Assembly: GCF_004365965.1 (NCBI RefSeq)
Contig: NZ_SOEB01000021.1
Coordinates: 1 to 64,000, forward strand
Length of the DNA stretch: 64,000 nucleotides
DNA from: Rhodovulum visakhapatnamense
GTDB lineage: Bacteria; Pseudomonadota; Alphaproteobacteria; Rhodobacterales; Rhodobacteraceae
Reading direction: 5' to 3'
The position numbers and the translations under genes were made by a program. Of the stretch, positions 1-8,682 are shown piece by piece (positions within the stretch are counted from its first letter, which is position 1; every line of letters begins with the position of its first letter). The notes beneath the pieces were generated by a model. The model searched no databases, was not told where the DNA came from, and worked only from the letters and a program-made list of their open reading frames with translations.

Positions 1-84
1 CGGGGCGCGGACGGCGAGTATGAAACCCTCGAAGAACGCCCATTCCTCGTCCGACATAAGATCTCGTGCCAAGCTGGTCTCCAT
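1..84 (-). CDS. IS5-family transposase, N-terminal fragment (runs off window)
   Basis: The minus strand from 84 down to 1 is an open frame of 28 codons with no stop, beginning METSLARDLMSDEEW and continuing AFFEGFILAVRAP. The block MSDEEWAFFE followed by a hydrophobic stretch and AVR is the usual opening of IS5/IS427-group transposases. The rest, including the DDE residues, lies outside the window, so I cannot say whether the element is intact. Either the first ATG or the ATG nine codons later could be the start. The element end probably lies between 85 and 165, just past the stop of the ABC permease gene, but I cannot place the terminal inverted repeat with one end visible. Confidence 0.7.
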   Translation of the reverse strand, partial: METSLARDLMSDEEWAFFEGFILAVRAP

Positions 85-164
85 CGCAGATGCCACCTTG
101 AATCATGCCCTACGCACGAGCGGAATCCCTTTTGTCAACACGACCTAGGCCCGCGCGCCAGGCG

Positions 165-2687
165 CTATTCCCGTGCCCGCAGCACCCGGGCCGGGCGCGC
201 GGCCAGCGGGCGCCAGGCGAAGACGAGCCCCGCGATCAGCGTGGCGAGCGCTCCGCCGAGGACGATGGCCAGAGCCGAGACCGGCTCGAACCGGTAGCTG
301 CCCTCCATCACGAAGCGCATCACCGCCCAGCCGGCGATGCCGCCCGCGAGGATCGCGACCGCTCCCGCTGCCGCGCCCAGCATGGCAGAGCGAAGTGCGA
401 AATAGGCCAGGATCTGGCCCCGGACCGCGCCCACCGTCTTCAGCACCGCGGCCTCGAAGATCCGCGTCCGCTGGCCCGCCGCGGCAGCGCCGATCAGCAC
501 GATCACCCCGGTCACCAGCGTGGCCGAGGCGCCATAGGCGATGGCCGCGGCAAGGCCCGCCAGCACCTCGGCCACCCGGTCGATCGCGTCCTTGACCCGG
601 ATCGCGGTGATGTTGGGATAGGCCGAGGCCAGATCGCGCAGGATCGCCGCCTCGGCCGAGGGATCGGCATAGATCGTGGCGATATGGGTATGCGGCGCGC
701 CCTGCACGGCGGCCGGGTCCATCGTCATCACGAAGCCGATGCCGGCAGTCGAGAAATCGACCTCGCGAAAGCTTGTGACCGTCGCGGTGATGTCGCGGCC
801 CAGGATGTTCACGGTGATCTCGTCGCCGAGCTTCAGACCGATCTCCTCGGCTTCCTCGCGGGCAAAGCTGATCTGCGGCGGCCCGTCATAATCGGAGGGC
901 CACCAGAGCCCGTCGGTGACCACGGTGTTCTCTGGCGGCTCGGCGGCATAGGTCACGCCCCGGTCGCCCGTGACCACCCAGTGATCGCCCGCGACCTCGC
1001 GCGCGGGGCGGCCGTTGATGCGGGTGATGACGCCGCGCATCATCGGCGCGGTCTCGACCCGGCTGACGCCCGGGTCCCGGTTCAGCCGTTGCAGGAAGCC
1101 GTCAAGCTGGCCCGGCTGGATGTCGACGACGAAATAGGACGGCGCGCGGTCGGGCAGGTCCTGCTGGATCGCGCTGCGCAGGTTCCAGTCGATCTGCCCG
1201 ATTGCCGCGAGGATCGAAAGGCCGAGTCCCAGCGACAGCACCACCGATTGGGTCTCGCCCCCCGGGCCGCCGACCGCGCCCATCGCCAGCCGAAGCGCGG
1301 TGCGCCCGCGCAAAGCCCGCGCCCGGGCCGCGCGCCGCGCGATCAGGCGCAGCGCCGCCGCCGCCAGCACCAGAAGGCCCAGCGCGCCCAGAATGCCCGC
1401 CGCCGCCCAGAGCGCCAGCTTCGGCACCCCCGAGAAGGCGGCCGCCACCCCGATCAGCAAAAGCGCCAGCCCCGTCGTTGCCGCCACATAGCGCGGCCGG
1501 GGCCAGGCCCGGACCCGGCCCGAGGCGTCGCGGAACAGCGCCGCCGCCCGCACCTCTTCGGTGCGCGCCAGCGGCCAGAGCGTGAAGAGAAGCGCCGTCA
1601 GCACGCCATAGACGGCGGCCTCGGCCAGCGGGCGGGCATGGACGGTGAAATCGGCCGGGACCGGCAGCCGAGGCTCGATCAGCGGCCCCGCCGCCAGCGG
1701 CAGCACAGCGCCCAGCACAAGCCCCAGCCCGATGCCCAGCCCGGCCAGCACCCCGATCTGCATCAGATAGGCGGCAAGGATCGTGCAGCCCTCGGCGCCC
1801 AGCGTCTTCAGCGTGGCGATGACCTCGGTCTTGCCGTCGATATAGGACCGCACCGCCGCCGAGACGCCGACGCCGCCGACCGCGAGTCCGGCAAGCCCGA
1901 CAAGCACCAGGAAGGACGCCATGCGGTCGACGAAGCGGGTCATGCCGGGCGCGCCGTTCCGGGCGTCGCGCCAGCGCATGCCCCGGTCGGCAAAGCGCGT
2001 CCCGGCCTCGCGCTCCAGCGCCGCGATGTCATGGCCGGGCGGCAGTTTCAGCCGGTACTTGACCTCGTACAGCGTGCCCGGCGCCAGGAGGCCCGAGGGC
2101 TCCAGAGCCGCTGTGCGCAGGATCAGCCGCGGCCCCAGCCCGAAGCCGTCGCCCGCCCCGTCGGGTTCGCGCGCCAGCACCGCCGACAGCGTGTAATCGG
2201 CGGTTCCCAGCCGGAAGCTGTCGCCCGGCTTCAGCCCCAGCCGGTCGGCCAGCACCCGCTCCATCACCGCGCCATTCCCGGCGATGGCCTGATCCAGCGG
2301 CAGCGGCGGGTCGAGCGCGACCGCGCCGTAAAGCGGATAGGCGTCGTCCACCGCCTTGACCTGGGTCAGGCCGCGCTCGGTCTCGCCGTCGCGCACGACC
2401 GCCACCATCGAGCGGAAATCGACCACTTCCGACAGCGCGTCCGACACGCCCTCCATCCAGGCGCGTTCCTCGTCCGAGGCAAAGCGGTAGGTCAGCGTCA
2501 TCTCGGCATCGCCGCCCAGAAGCACCGCGCCCTCGCGCGTCAGCCCGCTCTCGATGCTTTCGCGGACGGACCCGACCGCGGCGATGGCGGCGACCCCCAG
2601 CGCAAGACAGGCGAGAAAGACGTAAAACCCGCGCAGCCCGCCCCGCAGCTCGCGACGGGCGATCCGCGCCGCGACCGGCAGGCTCAT
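165..2687 (-). CDS. ABC transporter permease, FtsX/MacB type (YbbP-like)
   Basis: An 840-residue inner-membrane permease. A first membrane helix at about residues 15-37 is followed by a long periplasmic domain. A cluster of helices, a second periplasmic stretch and three C-terminal helices follow, about ten in all. This is the duplicated FtsX-domain layout of E. coli YbbP and related lipoprotein- or lipid-type exporters. The start ATG overlaps the stop of the upstream ATPase gene by 4 bp (ATGA), so the two are translationally coupled. The divergent TesA-like esterase reproduces the ybbA-ybbP/tesA neighbourhood of many proteobacteria. The substrate is unknown. The gene ends about 80 bp from the IS5 fragment but looks complete. 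Confidence 0.9.
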   Translation of the reverse strand: MSLPVAARIARRELRGGLRGFYVFLACLALGVAAIAAVGSVRESIESGLTREGAVLLGGDAEMTLTYRFASDEERAWMEGVSDALSEVVDFRSMVAVVRDGETERGLTQVKAVDDAYPLYGAVALDPPLPLDQAIAGNGAVMERVLADRLGLKPGDSFRLGTADYTLSAVLAREPDGAGDGFGLGPRLILRTAALEPSGLLAPGTLYEVKYRLKLPPGHDIAALEREAGTRFADRGMRWRDARNGAPGMTRFVDRMASFLVLVGLAGLAVGGVGVSAAVRSYIDGKTEVIATLKTLGAEGCTILAAYLMQIGVLAGLGIGLGLVLGAVLPLAAGPLIEPRLPVPADFTVHARPLAEAAVYGVLTALLFTLWPLARTEEVRAAALFRDASGRVRAWPRPRYVAATTGLALLLIGVAAAFSGVPKLALWAAAGILGALGLLVLAAAALRLIARRAARARALRGRTALRLAMGAVGGPGGETQSVVLSLGLGLSILAAIGQIDWNLRSAIQQDLPDRAPSYFVVDIQPGQLDGFLQRLNRDPGVSRVETAPMMRGVITRINGRPAREVAGDHWVVTGDRGVTYAAEPPENTVVTDGLWWPSDYDGPPQISFAREEAEEIGLKLGDEITVNILGRDITATVTSFREVDFSTAGIGFVMTMDPAAVQGAPHTHIATIYADPSAEAAILRDLASAYPNITAIRVKDAIDRVAEVLAGLAAAIAYGASATLVTGVIVLIGAAAAGQRTRIFEAAVLKTVGAVRGQILAYFALRSAMLGAAAGAVAILAGGIAGWAVMRFVMEGSYRFEPVSALAIVLGGALATLIAGLVFAWRPLAARPARVLRARE

Positions 2688-3379
2688 TCCGCGGCCCTCC
2701 GCGCGGTCTGGCCCGCGATCCGTCCGTCGGCCAGCTCGATTACCCGGTCGCAGCGTGCGGCCAGATCGGGGGCATGGGTCACCAGCACCAGCGTCGCGCC
2801 ATGGCGGTCGCGCAGCCCGAACAGCAGGTCCATGATCGCCGCCCCGTTGGCGCCGTCGAGATTGCCGGTGGGCTCGTCGGCCAGCAGCAGATGCGGGCGC
2901 GGCGCGGCGGCGCGGGCCAGCGCCACGCGCTGCTGCTCGCCGCCCGACATCTGGCTGGGGTAATGGTCCATCCTCGCGCCAAGCCCGACCGTGCGCAATT
3001 CGTCGGCGGCGCGCTCGAAGGCGTCGCGATGACCGGCCAGTTCCAGCGGCGTCGCCACGTTTTCCAACGCGGTCATGGTCGGGATCAGGTGGAAAGACTG
3101 GAAGACCACGCCCATATGTTCCCTGCGGAACCGGGCAAGCTGGTCCTCGTTCATGGCCGTCAGGTCGCGGTCCAGCGCCAGCACGCGGCCCGAGGTCGCC
3201 CGTTCGAGCCCGCCCATCAGCATGAGGAGAGACGACTTGCCCGACCCAGACGGACCGACCAGCCCCAGCGTCTCGCCCGGCGTCACGTCGAGCGAGATGC
3301 CATGCAGGATCTCGACCGGCCCGGCATTGCCGTCGAGCGTCAAGGTGACGTCGCTGAGCGAAAGAATCGGGTCTGCCAT
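2684..3379 (-). CDS. ABC transporter ATP-binding protein (YbbA/LolD type)
   Basis: A 231-residue ATPase that powers the adjoining FtsX-type permease. All nucleotide-binding motifs are present in order: Walker A GPSGSGKSS, Q-loop FQSFHL, signature MSGGEQQRVALARA, Walker B LLLADEPTGNLD and switch histidine in LVTHAPD. The LADEPTGNLD block and the length are typical of the LolD/MacB/YbbA branch. I chose the ATG giving MADPILSLSDVTL because it matches the usual start of the family; a longer open frame extends upstream over the divergent esterase. It overlaps the permease by 4 bp. Export of a lipid-like or lipoprotein substrate is inferred from the family only. Confidence 0.92.
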   Translation of the reverse strand: MADPILSLSDVTLTLDGNAGPVEILHGISLDVTPGETLGLVGPSGSGKSSLLMLMGGLERATSGRVLALDRDLTAMNEDQLARFRREHMGVVFQSFHLIPTMTALENVATPLELAGHRDAFERAADELRTVGLGARMDHYPSQMSGGEQQRVALARAAAPRPHLLLADEPTGNLDGANGAAIMDLLFGLRDRHGATLVLVTHAPDLAARCDRVIELADGRIAGQTARRAAE

Positions 3380-3398
3380 CGAGCGCTGCCTCCGTTGC

Positions 3399-4076
3399 CT
3401 GCCTCTCCTTCGATATGGGGCCGCGCGCCGCACGCTCAAGCTCGCCGCGGCCCTGGTGCTGGCTGGTACAGCCGCCACGGCCCAACCGGTCACCATCGCC
3501 GCCTTGGGCGACAGCCTGACCCAGGGCTACGGGTTGCCGCAGGAGGAGGGCTTCGTGCCCCAGCTTGAAGCCTGGCTGAACGCGCAGGGGGCCGAGGTTA
3601 CGGTGCTGAATGCCGGGGTCTCGGGCGATACCACGGCGGGCGGGCTGTCGCGGATCGGCTGGACGCTGACGCCCGAGGTCGGCGGGCTGATCGTGGCGCT
3701 GGGCGGAAACGATCTCTTGCGCGGCATCGACCCGGCCGCCTCGCGCGCCAATCTGGACGCGATCCTGACCCGGGCGGATGCGGCTCACGTGCCGGTCCTG
3801 CTGGTCGGGCTCGATGCGCCGGGCAATTACGGCCCCGAGTTCAAGGCGGCTTTCGACGCGATGTATCCCGAACTCGCCAAGGCCCATGACGCGCTTTATT
3901 TCCCGAACTTCCTCAAGGGCCTGACCGACCTGCCGGATCGCGGCGCGGCGATGGCGCGCTACATGCAGGCCGATGGCATCCACCCCTCGGCCGAGGGCGT
4001 CGCGCGGGTCGTCGAGGCAATGGGGCCAAGCGTTCTGGAACTGGTCGCGCGCGCCAAGGTCGCGGCGGGAGGCTGA
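3399..4076 (+). CDS. tesA: Arylesterase / TesA-like SGNH hydrolase, start uncertain
   Basis: A periplasmic GDSL/SGNH esterase of the TesA (thioesterase I / lysophospholipase L1) family. The catalytic blocks are visible: GDSLTQGYG with the nucleophile Ser, the block with NAGVSGDTT, GGND, and the Asp/His pair in DGIHPS near the C-terminus. A signal peptide is encoded from about 3411, with RR, a hydrophobic LAAALVLAG core and an Ala-x-Ala cleavage site before QPVTIAALG. The odd point is the start. No in-frame ATG, GTG or TTG lies between the divergent ABC start at 3379 and the signal peptide. The coordinate given is an in-frame CTG; a GTG at 3456 would remove most of the signal peptide. The function is secure, the start is not. 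Confidence 0.85.
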   Translation: MPLLRYGAARRTLKLAAALVLAGTAATAQPVTIAALGDSLTQGYGLPQEEGFVPQLEAWLNAQGAEVTVLNAGVSGDTTAGGLSRIGWTLTPEVGGLIVALGGNDLLRGIDPAASRANLDAILTRADAAHVPVLLVGLDAPGNYGPEFKAAFDAMYPELAKAHDALYFPNFLKGLTDLPDRGAAMARYMQADGIHPSAEGVARVVEAMGPSVLELVARAKVAAGG

Positions 4077-4254
4077 CCCTGCGACGCCCTCCCGAGGGAC
4101 CGGCCCGAAGGCCGGGCCCGAGACAGGGATCTTGCGCCGCAAGGCGCGCCTTTGGAACAGGAATGGTGTCCCCATAGTCCGGCGCCAAGGCCCCAAGCCT
4201 CTGGTCAAGCCTGCCCGCATGGCGTTAGGTGCTTTCCGACTTACGGAGGCACCC

Positions 4255-5673
4255 TTGGACCCGATCCCCCACCTTACCGAGCTTCTCGGCCCCGCCCATG
4301 TGCTGACCGGCGACGACACCCGGCGCTATGCCCATGACTGGACCGGCAAATACGACAGCGCGCCCCGCGCCGTGCTGCGCCCGGCCGACCGCGACCAGCT
4401 GGCCGCCATCGTGACCTTCGCCTCGCAGCACCGGATTCCGGTCGTGCCGGTCGCGGGCAATACCGGGCTTTCGGGTGGCGCCTATGCCGAGGGCGCTCTG
4501 ATGGTCTCGGTCGAGCGGCTGAACCGGATCCGCGAGATCAATCCGCGCGCCCGGACCGCGACGGTCGAGGCGGGGGTGATCCTGTCGCAGTTGCACGACG
4601 CGGCCGCCGCCCAGGACATGGTCTTTCCGCTGACCTTCGGCGCGCGCGGCTCGGCGCGGATCGGCGGGGTGCTGTCGACCAATGCGGGCGGTTCCAACGT
4701 GCTGCGTTACGGCACCACCCGGGCGCTTTGCCTCGGGCTCGAGGCGGTGCTGCCCGACGGCCGGGTGATGGATGTGATGAGCCCGCTTTACAAGGACAAT
4801 ACCGGGCTCGACCTCAAGGATCTGATGATCGGGGCCGAGGGCACGCTGGGGATCATCACCGCCGCGGTGGTGCGGCTTTTTCCCAGGCCGCGCGCCTATG
4901 CCACGGCGATGGCCGCGGTCGAAAGCCTGCCCGCCGCGCTCGATCTGCTGAACCGGCTGCAGGAGACCACCGGCGGCGCCGTCGAGGCCTTCGAATACAT
5001 GCCCGGCAACTTCATGCGCCACCTCTTCCGCTGCCGCCCCGAGCTGCGCCCGCCCTTCGCCGAGCCGCACGAGATCAACATCATGGTCGAGATCGGCGCC
5101 ACCGCGCCCCGCGACGCGACCCCCGGCCCCGATGGCCGCCTGCCGGTCGTGGCGATCCTCGAAGAGGCGCTGGCCGAGGCGATGGAGCGGGGCGAGGTCC
5201 TGGACGCGGTCGTCGCCCAGAACGAGGCCCAGCGGGCCGAGATCTGGCAGCGGCGCGAATTGTCGGCCGAAATCTGCTTTTCGCGCCAGCCGGTCATCGA
5301 CAATGACGTGGCGCTGCCGCTCGATCTGGTGGGGACCTTCCTCGACCGGATGGAGGCGCGGCTGCAGGAGATCGATCCCGGCGCCGAAACGGTCAATGTC
5401 GGCCATCTGGGGGACGGCAACCTGCATTACACCGTCTGGCCCGCGACCGACCGCCCCGAGATGAAAGAGATCATCCGCGAGGCCGTCGAGGACGAGGTCG
5501 CGGCGCTCAGGGGCAGTTTCTCGGCCGAACACGGGATCGGGCTATCGAAGCTTTCGACCATGACCCGCCGCAAGGATCCGGTCGCGCTGGACGTGATGCG
5601 CCGGATCAAGGCCGCGATCGACCCCCAGAACATCATGAACCCCGGCAAGCTGATCCCGCCGGGGCAGGACTGA
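4255..5673 (+). CDS. FAD-linked D-2-hydroxyacid dehydrogenase (GlcD/DLD type)
   Basis: A 472-residue flavoprotein of the PCMH-type FAD-binding fold with the FAD-oxidase C-terminal domain. It oxidises a D-2-hydroxyacid such as D-lactate, glycolate or D-2-hydroxyglutarate. Visible FAD-site motifs are VVPVAGNTGLSGG near residue 65, ARGSARIGGVLSTNAGG near 135 and GAEGTLGIITA near 195. The C-terminal part has GHLGDGNLHYT and SAEHGIGLSK, which carry the metal- and substrate-binding residues of the family. I prefer the TTG at 4255 because an ACGGAGG ribosome site sits 6-7 bases before it and the resulting N-terminus fits the family. An ATG at 4219 is in frame but has no clear site. The exact substrate cannot be read from sequence. 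Confidence 0.88.
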   Translation: MDPIPHLTELLGPAHVLTGDDTRRYAHDWTGKYDSAPRAVLRPADRDQLAAIVTFASQHRIPVVPVAGNTGLSGGAYAEGALMVSVERLNRIREINPRARTATVEAGVILSQLHDAAAAQDMVFPLTFGARGSARIGGVLSTNAGGSNVLRYGTTRALCLGLEAVLPDGRVMDVMSPLYKDNTGLDLKDLMIGAEGTLGIITAAVVRLFPRPRAYATAMAAVESLPAALDLLNRLQETTGGAVEAFEYMPGNFMRHLFRCRPELRPPFAEPHEINIMVEIGATAPRDATPGPDGRLPVVAILEEALAEAMERGEVLDAVVAQNEAQRAEIWQRRELSAEICFSRQPVIDNDVALPLDLVGTFLDRMEARLQEIDPGAETVNVGHLGDGNLHYTVWPATDRPEMKEIIREAVEDEVAALRGSFSAEHGIGLSKLSTMTRRKDPVALDVMRRIKAAIDPQNIMNPGKLIPPGQD

Positions 5674-5730
5674 CCGTCCAAGGGACGACCGGCCGGTCCC
5701 GGACCGGACGCGCACTCTTGAAAACGGAAA

Positions 5731-5752
5731 CGCCCGGCCGAAAGGCCGGGCG
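5731..5752 (-). terminator. Hairpin terminator after hemC
   Basis: A perfect 9-bp GC stem (CGCCCGGCC / GGCCGGGCG) with a GAAA/TTTC tetraloop lies about 60 bases past the hemC stop. Read on the minus strand it is followed by TTTCCGTTTTC, a T-rich tail. It sits between two convergent genes and could also stop the FAD dehydrogenase transcript from the other side. Confidence 0.75.
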
Positions 5753-5809
5753 TCTGACGATTGGTCCCTATGGCTGCGGGTCCGATGAGGGGGATCGTCC
5801 CGGACGGGA

Positions 5810-6754
5810 TCACTCCCAGTCGAAGAAGCCTTCGCCCGCCTGCTCGCGCAGCTTCTTGCCCAGCGCAAAGCCCATCTCGGCCGCGTCCTCGATGGTCGCG
5901 CGATCCTCGCCCGCGATCCGTTCGGACCCGTCGGGGCGCAGGATCTCGCCGCGCAGCCACAGATTGCCGCCTTCGTGCAGCGCAAGCCCGCCAATGGGGG
6001 TTTCGCAAGACCCATCGAGGGCGTCGAGGAAGGCGCGTTCGCAAGCCATCATCTCGCCCGTGGCCTTGTCATGCAGCGCCTCGAGCAGATGCGCGGCCTG
6101 CGCATCGTCGACGCGCCGCTCGATCCCGATGGCGCCCTGCGCCACGGCCGGCAGCATCTCTTCGGGCTCGATGGTCGATTGCGCGACCTCTTCCAGCCCC
6201 AGACGGTTCAGCCCGGCCATGGCCAGGAAGGTTGCCTCGGCCACGCCGTCTTCCAGCTTTTTCAGCCGGGTCTGCACGTTGCCGCGAAATTCGACCACCT
6301 TCAGGTCGGGGCGGTAGTTCAGCAGCTGGGCCCGGCGGCGCAGCGACGAGGTGCCGACCACAGCGCCCTCGGCCAGATCCTTCAGCCCCTTGACGCTTTT
6401 CGAGATGAAGGCGTCACGGTAATTCTCGCGCGGCAGGAAGGTGTCCAGCACCAGCCCCTCGGGCTGCGCGACCGCCATGTCCTTGGTCGAATGGACCGCG
6501 ATGTCGATCTGGCCGCCCAGCATGGCGTCCTCGATCTCCTTGGTGAAGAGACCCTTGCCGCCGATCTCCTTCAGCGCCCGGTCCAGCACCCGGTCGGCGA
6601 TCGTGTTGATGACCACGATCTCGAAGGCATCCTCTGGCAGATCGAACGCTTTCATCAGCCGTTCGCGGGTTTCATGGGCCTGAGCCAGCGCGAGCGGCGA
6701 GCCGCGCGTGCCGATCTTGAGGGGTGAAGCGGGGGAAGGAAGTGTGATAGCCAT
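5810..6754 (-). CDS. hemC: Hydroxymethylbilane synthase (porphobilinogen deaminase)
   Basis: A 314-residue enzyme that joins four porphobilinogens into hydroxymethylbilane in the cytoplasm, the step shared by haem, bacteriochlorophyll and cobalamin. Recognised blocks are KIGTRGSPLALAQA at the N-terminus, ALKEIGGKGLFTKEIE, AVHSTKDM with the catalytic Asp, GTSSLRRRAQL with the cofactor-binding arginines, and GSCETPIGG with the Cys that carries the dipyrromethane cofactor. The length is normal. The start chosen gives MAITLPSPASPLKIGTRG; the open frame runs about 30 codons further upstream but reads as leader. It is divergent from hemE with 104 bp between the starts, so the two tetrapyrrole genes share a control region. 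Confidence 0.97.
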   Translation of the reverse strand: MAITLPSPASPLKIGTRGSPLALAQAHETRERLMKAFDLPEDAFEIVVINTIADRVLDRALKEIGGKGLFTKEIEDAMLGGQIDIAVHSTKDMAVAQPEGLVLDTFLPRENYRDAFISKSVKGLKDLAEGAVVGTSSLRRRAQLLNYRPDLKVVEFRGNVQTRLKKLEDGVAEATFLAMAGLNRLGLEEVAQSTIEPEEMLPAVAQGAIGIERRVDDAQAAHLLEALHDKATGEMMACERAFLDALDGSCETPIGGLALHEGGNLWLRGEILRPDGSERIAGEDRATIEDAAEMGFALGKKLREQAGEGFFDWE

Positions 6755-6858
6755 GCGCCAAACCTCTAATCGCGTCACGTCGTCCTGACAACTCGGCCTG
6801 TCTTGACATGCTGACGCAAGCAGGGGACGACAGGCCGCACACATAAACGGGGACGACG
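6755..6858. promoter_or_regulatory. Divergent hemC/hemE promoter region
   Basis: A 104-bp gap between two divergent starts must hold promoters for both genes. A TTGACA (6803-6808) faces hemE but has no clear -10 at the right distance. On the minus strand a TTGTCA faces hemC with a weak TTAGAG-like element about 16 bases on. I see no good FNR-type TTGAT-N4-ATCAA site and no DnaA-box cluster. A GGGGAC ribosome site precedes the hemE ATG. Confidence 0.4.
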
Positions 6859-7890
6859 ATGGCGGAAACTAAAAAACTGCTGCGGGCACTTTCCGGAGAG
6901 ACGATGGACGTGCCCCCGGTCTGGCTGATGCGGCAAGCGGGGCGATATCTGCCCGAATACAGGGCCACCCGGGCCGAAGCGGGCGACTTTCTGTCGCTCT
7001 GCTACAACTCGGAACTTGCGGCCGAGGTGACGCTGCAGCCGATCCGCCGCTACGGGTTCGACGCCGCCATCCTGTTCGCCGACATCCTGTTGCTGCCCCA
7101 GGCGCTGGGCGCCGAGCTGTGGTTCGAAACGGGCGAAGGCCCGCGCATGTCGACGATCACCGACGCGCAAGGGCTGAAGGCGCTGAAGGGCAAGGACGAC
7201 ATCCACGACCACATGGCGCCGGTCTACGAGACCTGCCGGATCCTGTCGCGCGAGCTGCCGAAGGAAACCACTCTGATCGGCTTCGCGGGCGCCCCCTGGA
7301 CGGTCGCGACCTACATGATCGCCGGTCGCGGCACCAAGGATCAGGCTCCGGCCCATGCGCTGCGCACGGAGGACGAGGCGACCTTTGCCGCGCTGATCGA
7401 CCTCTTGACCGACGCCACCATCGAATACCTGTCGAAACAGGTCGAGGCGGGCTGCGAAGTGGTCAAGATCTTCGACAGCTGGGCCGGGTCGCTGAAGGGC
7501 GAGGCCTTCGACAAATACGCGATGGAACCCGCGAAACGGATCATCGCCGAGATGAAGGCGCGCCATCCGGGCCTGCCCTGCATCGCCTTCCCGCGCGAGG
7601 CGGGCGACAAGTATGTCGGTTTCGCCAAGGCGACCGGCGCCGATTGCGTCGCGCTCGACAATTCGGTCTCGGCCGAATGGGCGGTCGAGAACGTGCAGAA
7701 GGACGGCTGCGTCCAGGGCAACATGGACCCGAAACTGATGGTCACCGGCGGTCAGGCGCTGATCGACGAGACCAGGCGCATCAAGGAGGCCTTCTCGAAA
7801 GGGCCGCATATCTTCAATCTCGGCCATGGCATCACCCCCGATGCCGATCCCGAGAACGTGACGGTGATGCTCGAGGCCCTGCGCGCCTAA
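6859..7890 (+). CDS. hemE: Uroporphyrinogen decarboxylase
   Basis: A 343-residue cytoplasmic enzyme that removes four carboxyl groups from uroporphyrinogen III to give coproporphyrinogen III, the substrate of HemF encoded 800 bp further on. The two family signatures are clear: [17 protein letters not shown] near residue 18, which carries the Arg pocket, and [14 protein letters not shown] near residue 139. The catalytic-region Asp in FADILLLPQ and the C-terminal FNLGHGI with the substrate-binding His are also present. It is full length for the family. The start is fixed by a GGGGACG site and by hemC on the other side. Confidence 0.97.
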   Translation: MAETKKLLRALSGETMDVPPVWLMRQAGRYLPEYRATRAEAGDFLSLCYNSELAAEVTLQPIRRYGFDAAILFADILLLPQALGAELWFETGEGPRMSTITDAQGLKALKGKDDIHDHMAPVYETCRILSRELPKETTLIGFAGAPWTVATYMIAGRGTKDQAPAHALRTEDEATFAALIDLLTDATIEYLSKQVEAGCEVVKIFDSWAGSLKGEAFDKYAMEPAKRIIAEMKARHPGLPCIAFPREAGDKYVGFAKATGADCVALDNSVSAEWAVENVQKDGCVQGNMDPKLMVTGGQALIDETRRIKEAFSKGPHIFNLGHGITPDADPENVTVMLEALRA

Positions 7891-7920
7891 GGCGCACCCT
7901 TCGGGACGGAACCCGGCAAA

Positions 7921-7952
7921 CGCCCGCGCGGATCGCTTCGCGCGGGCGTTTT
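7921..7952 (+). terminator. Rho-independent terminator after hemE
   Basis: A 10-bp perfect stem, CGCCCGCGCG (7921-7930) and CGCGCGGGCG (7939-7948), with an 8-base loop is followed directly by TTTT. It begins 30 bases after the hemE stop and separates hemE from the TetR gene. Confidence 0.85.
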
Positions 7953-8043
7953 CCCGCCGAGGCCCGCCTTTTGGTCAGGTTGAAGGTGTCCGTTGTGGTC
8001 GCTAGCTATAGTTGAATTTGCCCCATGCCTTGACCGGGACCCC

Positions 8044-8661
8044 ATGGCCCAACCGTCCGAACTCTTTGCTGCGTCCGGCTTTCGCGTCAGGGTCGTGGAT
8101 GCCCTGATCGTGCTGCTGCGCGAGCGCGGAACCGCGCGGTTCACGCTGGGCGAGGTGGCCGAGGCCGCGGGCGTCCCCGAAAGCCGGGTGCGGGCCGCCT
8201 TTCCCGACCGGGATGCGCTGGTCTCGGAATTGCGGCGGGTCTGCTACGACCGGCTCGCGGCCCGGCTGACCGCCCGCTATTTCGACCCGGACGGGCACCC
8301 GCCCACTCGCCTGCGCGAGGGCGGCCGCGCCCATCTTGAGTTCGCCCGGACGAACCCTGCGCTCTATCGCCTTCTTTATTGCGATCCGGGCGATGGCGGG
8401 ATCGCCCATATCATCGACGTCATCGTTCCGCCCGACTCGCTCGAGGCGCTGACCGAGGGCGTTCGGCGCTGTCGTGCGTATCGGGGACGGAGCACCGGCA
8501 AGGCGCGCGAGCTTGCCTTTCTGCTCTGGACCACGATCCATGGCGTCGCGGTTCTGGCGCTGGATGCCGATGGCCCGAACCGGTCGGGCGGCAAATGGGA
8601 CCAGGCCGCGCAGACCCTCGACCTACTGATCGACCTGATCTGCGCGTCCGGCGACGACTGA
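8044..8661 (+). CDS. TetR/AcrR-family transcriptional regulator
   Basis: A 205-residue protein with an N-terminal TetR helix-turn-helix at about residues 15-60 (FTLGEVAEAAGVPESRVRAA followed by the conserved F-D-ALV segment). A helical C-terminal ligand domain includes EFARTNPALYRLLY, a block seen in the TetR_C_33/WHG-type effector domains. It lies between the hemE terminator and the convergent hemF, so it probably has its own promoter in 7953-8043. Its target and inducer are not evident. Control of the neighbouring hem genes is possible but unsupported. An upstream ATG at 7993 is in frame; I chose 8044, where similarity to the family begins. Confidence 0.85.
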   Translation: MAQPSELFAASGFRVRVVDALIVLLRERGTARFTLGEVAEAAGVPESRVRAAFPDRDALVSELRRVCYDRLAARLTARYFDPDGHPPTRLREGGRAHLEFARTNPALYRLLYCDPGDGGIAHIIDVIVPPDSLEALTEGVRRCRAYRGRSTGKARELAFLLWTTIHGVAVLALDADGPNRSGGKWDQAAQTLDLLIDLICASGDD

Positions 8662-8682
8662 AACCCGGCCATTCTCGCGGGC

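Noticed and set aside
105-2963. 952-codon open frame on the plus strand
   Set aside because: It is Arg/His/Gln/Pro-rich and runs antisense to the ABC permease and ATPase genes; typical mirror frame of high-GC DNA.
6755-6858. Caulobacter-type origin next to hemE
   Set aside because: The gap is only 104 bp, has no DnaA boxes and the neighbours (hemC, TetR, hemF) are not those of the Caulobacter or Rickettsia origin.
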